Assembly: GCA_963930645.1 (NCBI GenBank) | Contig: CAWVNO010002560.1 | Span: 124,001-188,000 of the forward strand | Source of the DNA: Salticus scenicus | Taxonomy: Eukaryota; Arthropoda; Arachnida; Araneae; Salticidae | DNA: 64,000 bases | Direction of reading: 5' to 3' | In this document: positions 35,601 through 47,600 of the stretch, piece after piece | Layout: every line of letters starts with the position of its first letter | How positions within the stretch are numbered: position 1 is the first letter of the stretch | Made by a program: the position numbers and the translations under genes | The notes under the pieces: generated by a model | The model's database searches: none | Seen by the model: only the letters and a program-made list of their open reading frames with translations | Told to the model about the DNA's origin: nothing

Positions 35601-38600
35601 CTATCTGAATTCTATCCCAATAATAGAAAAGTATTATTATTTTTTACAGTTTGTAAATTATTAATTATTTTTAACAATATTATATTTATTGCAATCCATT
35701 TTTTTTTAATGTTTTCCTCTAATTTAGCTAAATGTTTTGACCATAATTTGGTCTTTATCATGGTGGCCGAGAAAGAAGACTACTAAATTGCCAATTGGTA
35801 GTCCTTACATAGAATTACATCTGCTCTTTTAATTTACCCTTTAGACAAATTTTATTTATTTTTCAAATTACAGTTTTTTTTTTTTTTTTTTAATGCAGTG
35901 TTGTAATTGTGAAGCTTTTTTTTTTTTTTTTTTTTTTTTGACTGAATCATCCTTTTTTCATTATTTTATTCATTCTATACCAATAATAAAAATTTATTTT
36001 NNNNNNNNNNNNNNNNNNNNNNNNNNNNNNNNNNNNNNNNNNNNNNNNNNNNNNNNNNNNNNNNNNNNNNNNNNNNNNNNNNNNNNNNNNNNNNNNNNNN
36101 NNNNNNNNNNNNNNNNNNNNNNNNNNNNNNNNNNNNNNNNNNNNNNNNNNNNNNNNNNNNNNNNNNNNNNNNNNNNNNNNNNNNNNNNNNNNNNNNNNNN
36201 CTTTATTTCAATAAACTGTTTCAGCAATGGCATCAGTTTAGAGTGTTCTTCTCAATAATAAAAGTTCAGAAGCTTGGACTTTTATTATTAAGGAGATTTT
36301 AAATGTCAATTTTTTATTAAAATGTGAAATTTCAAAGGCTTGTATTGCTGTTACTTTACATCTATAAATTTGATAAACAATCAATCTTTATGTATGTTAC
36401 AATTTTCTACTTATATTGCTATATTATCCTAATTTTAAGTATAGGAATTTTGTATATGTGTTTGAAATACTAGTGTATAACCATCAAAATTAAGATCATT
36501 GCATTATTCAAGATCAAAAACCAAAAGTCACTATCCTGAAAGTAATTAGTATTAAAATTAAAAGAATATCCTAACTGGAAAATTAAAGTGTAAAAAAGAT
36601 TGAAACATAAGTCAAAGTAATTAATGTTCAAAAAGTTATAAAATGTTAATTTAAAATACTATTGTGATGTTTAAAAACATCACTTCTTTCTAAATTTTAA
36701 ATAAGATCGTTTTTCTGCACTTAATTGCATTGTATCTCTTAGCTGGCTCAACTCACCCTGTAATGTTTGCTTTACTGCAATACACATACGGGAGAAAAAT
36801 TGGTTCATCATTCCTGGTGGTGATGTCATCTCACACCATTCTGAGAACCAATAGGGTTCTGATCCCATTTTCTGTTATCGCAGCGATTTTCAATTCAGTT
36901 GAGTTTGAGCGAGACTCTAGATAGGAGCATGGGTAAGAAAGGTTCTGTTCTTAAAAGTTATGTGGCTTAACCTTTAAGGCTTATATGTGGCTTAAAGGTT
37001 ATGTTCTGTTTTCAAAGGACTTTGACCATTTTATGATTGGAGAGAGAGTGCCTACTTCATAACAATATATGTATATCAGAGATTCAATTGCTACATATTT
37101 AAATTTTTAAAACATCTTTTTTTTAATGTCATGTTTAATCTGGATTTACTAGTGTTGATATGAACAATAAAGAATGGAATTCTGATGCAATAGTATAGAT
37201 TTCTGATTTATGTAAATTTGTTCTGCATTTTTTTCCTTTTCACAGCCTTATAGCAATGGAGTGAATACATTCCTCTTTTCTCTTATGCAAAAGAAAAATA
37301 GTTTGGATATATTTGATTACTTGACCAAAGAACAAAAAAAGGTTTAGCAGTCACAACGTAATATTATGATCATGTATGCCATGAGGTTTTTGATCCTCAA
37401 TAATTGACTTCTATTGATAATTAAAATTAAAAATACTAATAAAATAGATTAAAAATATAAAAAGATTAAAGCAAATGAAAATTTTCCACCACAACTATAT
37501 AAATAATTTTATTTAGTTTTGAACATTAGTCTTGGAAAAAATGCTATTACATCTTTTTAATTCAATCTGAATCAATCATAGGTTGCAATTTCTGACATAC
37601 TAAATTACATTGGTTAAAGAGCATCACATGCATCGCAAACATTTAGTGATCCCATGTGGTCCTAATCCAATAATTAAGTAGTAATCACATTCTATCTAAA
37701 TGTTTTGCAATGAGATATGGTTCCTTGCTAGCCCCCCCCCCCCCCCTCCATCTCTTTCAGAAACATTAGAAAGTGACAACCGAACTAAATTCCTGTAGCA
37801 AAAGTTTTATTTACTTTGTTTTTTGCTCTCTTATAGTACTTCCTAATGTCTGATAATTTGTAGAATTGTCCTAATCTTGTTATGAGCCTTTGAACTAAAG
37901 TTACTTTCAATCTAAAACCAGGCATTGTATTAAATCTTAGAGCCTCTTGTCCAATTCTGTGGACTCCTACAAACAAAATGAATGTTTTAAAAGGCAATAG
38001 CTCATTTATTGGTATCCAAGTAATTAATCAGGAAGCACCTGCTACTTACATAGATTTGAATTTGTTAATTCTTGCCCCATCTTAGAGTGTATCTGAATAT
38101 CATTGAAAGAATTACTGGAAATACTCAGTTGTTTTCCCATTACTACTAAAATCTGCTGTCTTCCTTAAAAAAAAAAAAAAGGTCCATCATCATCATTTTC
38201 TACACAATTTCTTGTCATCTTTCCTATTTAACAATGGCATACATGTATAACATATAAGGGAGAAGTTACAGCATATATTTATTTATCTTCTAGTTTTACA
38301 TACATGTGGTGTATGTGTTTGTTTATTCATCTGTTTTATCTGCCAGTCTATATATATGAATATATAGTATGCTCATTTTATACTGAAGAGGTAAACTTGA
38401 AAGCATGAAGAAGTAGAACAAAAACCATTAAAATTCCAGCATAAATGAATATTTTGCCTCAATAGTATTGCATATAATAATTTAATTAATTAATTAATCT
38501 AGAGAGAAAACTTTTTTCTACTTGATATTTTTATGTTTAGAAAAAATGAGAAAATTTGTTGTGTTGATTTACTGCTGCTGGATGTCCATATTCTAGAAAG

Positions 38601-41600
38601 AGACGTTTAATTTACCTTATCAAACAGTTTATTCTGCATTCTATAAACTAAAATTATACACATATCTTTATGTTCAAAGAGTTTATTTGGATGATGGAAT
38701 TCGATCAGTTTTGTAAAATTTATGCAAAAGCAAAACATTATTATTTGCTTTCTCAGCTTATAAAAATCAATGCAAAACAATTTAGTAATTTTTTATTTAT
38801 TTTTTATTTTTTCCAGTAAACATTCTAGTTTCTGCATTTTTGGTCATTTTTTAGAATTTGAATCAGTATAAACACCATTAAAATTTATTTCTATTTTTCC
38901 TCCAGTGATTGTAATACTTAAGAAATATTTTATGTGCTCTTGTAAATAAACTGTAAATGCAACATACATATATTTCAGTAGGGAACATGGTGTGGGAACC
39001 CTCAGTAACAGGCATAAGTTTTATAGCTTTCAAAACATATTTATGAAAGTTATTGCTTAAACAGAGGTAGACAAATGAAACAAAGTCATAAACATTTTTA
39101 AACTGTGTTGTTGGAAAATGTATAAAAAAAATACACACATATATAACCATTCTAAATATTCTTATACTTCTGTTTGAATTAACTGAAAGAAAAAACATTT
39201 ATCTTAAACCATAAAAATATCATTGAGAGTGGAATTTTAATCTTATCAACATATCAACATCATAGAGCATCCGCACGTTAAGCGGAAGGCCCGGGGTTTG
39301 ATTCCTGGCTCTGGTATTTTTCATGTAGTTGGTAGAAATCAGCCTTCTACTCCATTCTATCAGAAATTAATTTCCAGTTTGATGAATTAAATTTCTGAAT
39401 TAAAATTTCGTGGCCGTTTGGAGTTATGCCACATTCAAATTTGTCACTTGATATAGTTGCTTTAATGCAGACTCGGTGACCTTGCCAACATAAATTATGT
39501 GAGAAGTGCCGAGCTGGTTATCAGCCAGGGTAGCTCAGTGGTTAGAGCAGCCGCACATTAAGCGGAAGGCTCGGGGTTCGATTCCCGGCTCTGGTATTTT
39601 TCACATAGTTAGTAAAAATCAGCCTTCTACTCCATTCTATCAGAAATTAATTTCCAGGTTGATGAATTAAATTTTTGAATATCAACATTCTTCTGTTTGC
39701 TCCACTGCTACTTAAAAAGCTATTTTAGACCCATTAGGCACATCCTTGTGATAGGAGGATAAAGGAAAGAGAACATATCCAACAGATATTTTTAATGTAA
39801 AGTCTCTTTCTTTCGTTTTCTTTTCTTTTCTCCCATTATTCTAAGATTAATATTTTTATAGTTTGATTTGTCATATTACTTTTAGTGGCAGCAAAGTGCA
39901 TTGGATTATAATATCTAAAATAATCAAGTAATCATTAAATATATCCAATTAATTTCTAATCTTTAATTATTTTAACCTTTATATTCTCTAGATACAAGAA
40001 GAAGCAAGGTCTAATAAATTAAAAAAGATGCTCTTAAACATGGCAATTGAAAGCAAAAAAGCTGAAATTGAGAGGTATTGTAATGTGAATTGAATTATAT
40101 TTTTATAATTTTTTTCATAAATTTTGCTAAAAATCTTGTAACATTTTAATTAAACATTATTCTTGCTTAGGTTTTTTTTAATGTAACTTTTCCTCCCTAT
40201 AATAAATATTAACAAAGGGAAAATATTGATAGATTAAATATTTTGAGGGATTTTTAAAGTATTTTTGGGGTGAAAGAAATATTTTCATTGTAGTGATTTG
40301 ATATACTTTTCCCTTTGAGAGGTTTTTTTTTTTTTTTTGTGTGAGAGTGGGGGTAGTAGAGAATGTTATGGAAGTTTAGAAAAAAAAATTGCATTTTTTA
40401 GACTATTAATTTAAACTTGTGAGGTTCTTTTATAAACATGTGTATGTTGTTAATTTTATTTTTTATATCCTTTTTCCCTAATGTTGAACAGTATTAAATA
40501 TCTTGTTTAACATTGCTTTCTGCAGTGAAATAAGTTAATTTTATTATGTAAATTTATTTTGTATTTTCAGGGATATCATTCGTAATAATAGCATTTGGGA
40601 TTGGACTGTTCTTAAACCAATTCAAGATAAATTAGGCGGTCGATTAAGGCTGATAATTGTAGGCTCTGCTCCTATAGCTGGACATATTTTAACATTCTGT
40701 CGATGCGCTCTTGGATGTGTTGTAAGTATATTAAACTTTCCAAAACTAAATGTTTAATGATTATATTATTTTGAAATACTGAGCACCTCAAATTAAACTT
40801 AAATTGTAGCTATTAATTGCTAACAATGCTATTAATTATAAACAGCAAGTAACAAAATGTATACAGCTAGATTTTATAAAAATTGTAAGATGCTATGGTG
40901 AGATGATGGAAATTTTTCCTGATAAAAAATAGTTCTAAAAACCACCATTATGTTATATGTAATAGCTTCATAGTATAGAAGAGGCAGCAAATTTTTTGGA
41001 AAAACTACAAAATTGTTTTAATAAAATAACCATTGAAACTTCTTAAATTGCATTAAAATAAAAAGATTAAAAATCCTACTTGGAAGCTTCTTGTGAGATC
41101 TTTTTTGTACAAAAATTTTATCACTCTTTGAGGTACCATACAGGATATTATTTAGTGAAAATTAAATACATAGTTTTCAGTTGGGAATACTGAAAATTAA
41201 TTTGAACAATATGTTTGTTTGACCAAATATAACACCTGTAAACTTAATTTTACAATTTAATTTTATCAGTCACATAAGTAAATCTATTTCTTTTTTATGA
41301 AAAAAAAATTAAACTTTTTTATTTATTGACACTAGCATGGTATATTTAGTAATTTTAAAGCTATTGACATTCTGATTAGCATATGAAGCATTTTACATAT
41401 CATTATAGAATTGCAATTATGTTAATGCCTCTATATTATCTATTATGGAAATATGTTGGAACTTTTCTCTTAATTAATTATTAGTGAATTGTTAAAACAA
41501 GTAGTTTTAACAGTTTATTAAATTATTTATTAAAAAATAGCATCCTTATTTTATATTTACATACTTACAATTAATAGTACTTATTCTCTGAAATTAAAAG

Positions 41601-44600
41601 AGAAATAATTTGTTAGCTGTACTTAAAAGCATCTTTCTAAATAAATTCTAAAATATTTAAAATTTACATTAGAATAACTAAAACCATATAAAATCATCTT
41701 AATGCATATCATCATCTTAAAGTGATTTTAATATGGTTTTAGTAGTTTTAATGTAAATTTTAGATAAAAATCACTTTTTAAAAAGCTTTTAAAAATCTAA
41801 AATATTTATTAAGCAAATTCTAAAACTATTGATGATTAAATCCTTAAAATATTCATTAAATTATATACTAAATTGTTTGTAGAAATATCTTTAAAAAAAA
41901 AAAAAAATTATTTATCTTTCTTATTTTGCCATTTTCCCCCAAAAAAATTACATCGTTTCTCATTCAGCATAATACTTTGCATCATCAATTTTGTTGAGAA
42001 TGTTCGGCAGAATTTGAATTCCCACCCCACCAGAAGTATACATACACTAAGTTTGAAATTGTTCTTTTTAAAAATCCATCAAAAATAAAGAAAATAAAAT
42101 AAATAAAATAAATTTCAAATAAAACAAAAATATATATTCATTAAATAGCAATAACTGAAATTTATTAACCTTGATCAACTTTCCTATAAGCTTTAAGCAA
42201 AAGTTAATTTCAAACTGCTATTTACCAGACATATGAATTATGAAGCACTTCATTCCTTAGCAGCATGCAATTTTCAAATAAACCGCTCACTCTGTTTTTG
42301 GATTTCAGTCAGGCAGATAGTACAGTATACTAAAACCCGAATAAACTACTACGTCAGAAACTCCAAAGAAAAATATTGGTTCTCTTTTATTAGTGAATTG
42401 TTAAAACAAGCAGTTTTAACACTTTATTAAATTATTTATTAAAAAATAGCCAAAAACAGAGTTCTACATTTCCAAAATTTTCTTTGGCGTTTCTGACGTA
42501 GTAGTTTATTCGGGTTTTAATATTCCAACGCCAAGTCTCCTGTTATTAATAGTACAGTATACTCTCGTTCCCACAGCAGTTTCCATCCATACCTGAATGT
42601 TTAATGATACAACAAAATTTAAATAATTGAATACATTTGAGGCACTGGGTACAATTATCTCTATATACAGGGTTCATACTCATCAGGGAAAACCTGAAAA
42701 ACAGGGAATACTCAGGGAATTTGGAATTTGTTAAAAAAAATCAGGGAAAACTCAGGGAAAATAAAAATTTTCACTAAAAATCAGGGAAAATCAGTTATAA
42801 AACCTGGAAAAACATTTTTTTTTCTCTCAAGTTATGTTTTAGCTTCATATCAAAATTTAAATGATTAAGTATTGTAAAATTCGCATGTAGATAATGATTT
42901 CTACCTGAATTTCTATCATGATCGGCAGCAATATGACATCATACAGTGGAAGTAACTGTATTTTGTCCGATCTAGAGGAGCATTTCTTTTAATATGTCAC
43001 TAATATTTTCTTGAAAAACGTTTGGGAACTCAGGGAAAACTCAGGGAATTTTCTTCCCATATTTGAGTATGGACCCTGATATATTAAAAAGAAGTAACTG
43101 TCGCTGGCGTCAATTTTTTTTGTCTGCGACAGCAACTTCTCGCGGAGGGCAGGGTTCTCCGCGTCATGAGATATATCAGTGTATTCAGACTGCTTCAAGG
43201 AAGGCATTTCAGCTGCTTACAAATTTCTATCATTTTAATTAGCGAAGTTATTAAGTAAAAACGCAGGTTTATACAGGTACTTTTTTTGCCACCAGAGGGA
43301 AAAGTTTCTCTTATGATGTTTTTTTCTGTGTCTCTGACATCACTTTCCTCAGGAAAATTAAAATGTGATCAATGGTGTAAATAAGAAAAATTGAATAATT
43401 GGCATCTTTGAAATGCTCGAGAGAAGAAAAATATTTAGAATAGCAAATCATTTAAAAATAACCGATATTTTAAAAATATTATGTAAAAATTTAATAAAGA
43501 TGAAACGAAAATTAGTTTATATTTTTATTTTAGTTTATATTATGGTATAACTTCAGTATATCCCCACAGCTGAATTTGGTGATTTTTCTTTGGCGCCGTT
43601 TTAAACGATAACGATGTCGTTCTGGACTGTTTGCGATACAATATGGCAGTCTATATGTTGTTTATTTTGGATTTATGATTTTATGTTTTATGATTTAGAT
43701 TATGATTTTTAGATTTATGATTTAACCATAATCGGCAACAAAAAATCACCAAATATCGTTGTGGGGATATACTGAAGTTATTTCTTTATTTTAACGTTAG
43801 GCGAAAAAAATTTAGTAATGAATACCATGATTATGTTAAACAATTACTGGTATAGAGTTAGAGATTAAGCACAGACATTTTTAAAATGGAATTTATGAGA
43901 TAAAAATTTATATTAGTTTTTATAAAGATTTAGTTTTTTAACTCAAAACATATTTAATAGGATAGATCTTTACTATGACCAATTTAGCGATTTTTAAAAT
44001 TTAGAAAGAAGCTCGTATGTTTTTCGCCAAGGAATTCATTTACGCAACCACAATAGCCATTTTAACTCTAGCCATGCCTTCCTATAGAGATAAATTATAA
44101 AATGGTGCAATAATAATGATAATAATAATAAAATCCGCAACCTATTTTTGTTTTTTAAGCATTGATATAAAACTTTGCAGAAAACAGAATTTAATACAAC
44201 AGGACATTTTTTTTCTATATAAAGGAATGTAGTAACTGCATTGCTAAAATATTGTAGTTACAGCCAATACAGGACCTCATTGGCTGATTTTAAATTTTTC
44301 ATTTATTTTGACGATGACTTAAATTATCTATAGCAATTATGTATGTCAAGATTTTTGCAAGAAACGTCTAAGCTACTTCGGTGCCAAATTTAAAATTTCG
44401 CCAAGAGGTTAAACTGTACCATTGTTTTAGAAAGACTTTTTTCAATTTTATTTTAAATATTTTTCAACTTAATTCACGAGGGAAAAAAAGAAGAAATTTT
44501 TTTATTTGGTTTAAATATACGAAATATCTCCAAGTAAAATATCCGTTTTTCGTTCTGTTCATTATTAGAAAGAAAATGGCTGAAGTAGTTTTTTCTGTAC

Positions 44601-47600
44601 CATTGATGTCTTTATAAATTTAATTTAATTTAATTATCCATTATCATTAAATTTCCTTCTCCACGCTCATTTTTTATTTTCTAAATTTAATATTACATAA
44701 TATATATGTAAAAAAAATCAAGGTGTAATCAGTACATATCCAGAAGATGTAGCCAACAAATATTCAGATCAAAATCAACACAAGTTCAGGAGATATCATC
44801 AACAACCATTAAGATGTCATGATCAATATATATCCAGTAGATATCGCCAACAATAATAATTATTCAGCAGATATCGCCAACAAGTATTCAGGAGCCATCA
44901 TCAACATTTATTCAGAAAATATTGTCAACAAATATTCAAAAGCCATCCAGTCTATGAATGGTGATGGTCTATCTCGAATACTTCAAACTGGCAATTCGTT
45001 TTTACAATACAATTAAGAATGAATTTTTCACTTATCAGTAGATTTCGAAAAATGTGATTTTTTTTTTTTCCGATTTAACTTAGTATTGAAAAACTTTAGT
45101 ATATACCTACAGCTGAATTTGCCAATTTTTCTTTGGCATCATTTTGAACGATAACGATGTCGTTCTGGACTGTTTGCGATAGAATATGGCAGCCTATATG
45201 TCGTTTATTTTGGATTAATGATTTTATGTTTTATAATTTATGATTTAGATTATGATTGTATCATTTATGATTTAGCCATAATCGCCAACAAAAATTCGCC
45301 AAATATCGTTGTGGTGATATACTAAAGTTGTTCCTTAGTATTTAATACAGTTTAAGAAATTAAATGGTAAAATCAGATATTGACAAGCATCTTGGAAAAT
45401 TCATGGTGTAATACAATAAGTGGCGACAATGCAAAATCGCTATCTGAAAGAAATTGTCCTGTCGTACTACTACTACTAATGAAATTTTTTAAATAATTGC
45501 AATAATCGCATAAGATATTTATCTTCAACCTGACTAAATCATATTCTAGAAAAAATGCACTTTAAAAAGTTGAATCTTTAGTGTTGAAAGCACCATTTTA
45601 AACCTTGCTGTGGAAATAAATGAAGAGTATTACATATTGTCCTGAATTAACTAAAAAAAAATTCAATAGTAAAAAAAAAATATAGGCATTAGAAAAAATA
45701 AGTTCATAATTTCTTTAATCAAGCAATAACACCCAAAAAATTCATCGCCAAATAGTGACAAAAATTTAACAAGTCGATCATATACTAAAGTTGTAACGCT
45801 AAATGATTTATATATCAAGAATTTCTCTCTGTTCCAAATAATTAGTGCTATGGTTGTTGTTTTTATGTTCTCTCTCAAAATAATGGCAAATTGTTATGAA
45901 ATTGTCGAACATTATAACAGATTTTTGACATATTATAAACGATATAATATTAAATATTGTGTATTTCAATGCGATACCAAATATGGTGGATTTCTATAAT
46001 ATTGTTCAACTCTCTTGTGTTATGCATTATTAATATTCCAATTCAATGAAAGGCAAAGTTGCGAATAGTCGGGTAGTATCCCGCTGGGATTAATGAGCGA
46101 AACGAGTCGGGGGGAGGCGAAGTCTTCCTCGGAGGTTGGTGAGCGGAGCGAGCAGGGGGCAGAGCCCCCTAGTTCTTTAAAAAATTAAAAATCAGGATTG
46201 GAAATGGTACACTTCATCTCAAGTATAGAATTAATTTGTTTCTTTTAAACTTTATTAAAAAAAGGATTAAGTTTTATTACTTAAATAAATTACCTTAAAT
46301 CCTTTAAAAGAACTTAGCATATGTCCTCAGTGCCAAGTGCAAAAACGCCGTTCTTCTAATGAAAAGTGAAGTGAAGCGAAGACATGTAAACCACGAGGAA
46401 AGTGAAGTGAAGCGAAGACATGTAAACCACGATGGAAATTGAAGTGAAGCAAAGACATGTAAACCACGATGGAAATTGAAGTGAAGCAAAGACATGTAAA
46501 CCACAAGGAAAGTGAAGTGAAGCGAAGACATGTAAACCACGACACCACGAATTTTGACGATCAACAGAAGAACGGAGTTTTTGCACTTGGCACTGAGGAT
46601 GGGTACAGTGCACCTGAAATAATTATACGCTAAGTTCTTTAAAAGGATTTTATTTAAGGTAATTTATTTTAGTAATTAATTTGTTTCTTTCCCTTCCCCA
46701 TCTGATGTTTAGTATGCTTTAATTCATTGTGTCAGTTTTTATGTTTTGATAACTGTTTTAATTTGAGCAAATTATTAATTTTCACTTTCAATGCATAATT
46801 TTGTTGAAACTTAATATCCTAAATAAGCATTTCTTATATGAAAAAACATTTACTATGCAAAAATATCAAATATTCTGATGGAAAAATCTAATTCCATTTT
46901 TAAATATTTTAGCAGAGAATTTTAAGCACAGCGAAAACCTTTATTTTGCTAACTTAAACATAATAGTGATGAATAGTGATTTGACAATAAAACAGATTCA
47001 TTTTAAACAACAAAGATTTTTTATTTATGTCTAAATGATAATGAAGTTTGAATTTTATAACATATACAACAGGTTAGTAATTTTAATTTACGTAAAGCGG
47101 AAGGCCCGGGTTCGATTCCAGGCTCTGGTATTTTTCACATAGTTGGTATAAAATATCAGCCTTCCACTCCAAAATTTTCTGAAATGAGGTTAGTAATTGA
47201 TAACAATATATTTAAATATTGCTGAGCAATAAGTAAAATGTAACAAAATGATCTTAAATTTAACAAAAACTTTCTTTTATCTGAGCACTAACCAGAGTAA
47301 ATAACACTAAGAAAGCATACATTTTATCACTTGCAACATATCTTTCACAAATGGGAAAAAAATACTCAATTACTTGACATTCCAAGGACCAGAGCAGCAT
47401 GCAAAAGAAGTAAACATCACATTCAATTTTAATATGACCAATGTGTGAACAGCCAAAACACATACTTAATGTTTCAAAAAAAAAAAAACTTCTAAAACAA
47501 AGTTTTAATGAGAACCTTCATGACTGAAGACTTCAATATAAAGAGAGTGAATGACAGTTCTTTACTTCTTACTGCTTTAAAATATCCCAAGACAACTCAC

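Noticed and set aside
35893..36258. Open frames across the N gap
   Set aside because: They consist of poly-Phe from T runs and undetermined bases.
37246..37344. Open segment after a good acceptor (ttcacag) reading PYSNGVNTFLFSLMQ, on the ACSL strand
   Set aside because: ACSL homology passes directly from exon g (LNRMYDK) to exon h (IQEEARSNK) in phase, leaving no room for it; no consensus donor follows.
39525..39596. tRNA gene
   Set aside because: G-G mismatch in the T stem, no U33, and a SINE body directly follows; the neighbouring copy has the same layout.
44819..45016. 65-codon open frame
   Set aside because: It is a translated minisatellite with no stop by chance.
46304..46613. Three overlapping minus-strand frames of 73-86 codons
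   Set aside because: All cross the 36-bp minisatellite; a period divisible by three or lacking stops keeps frames open without coding.
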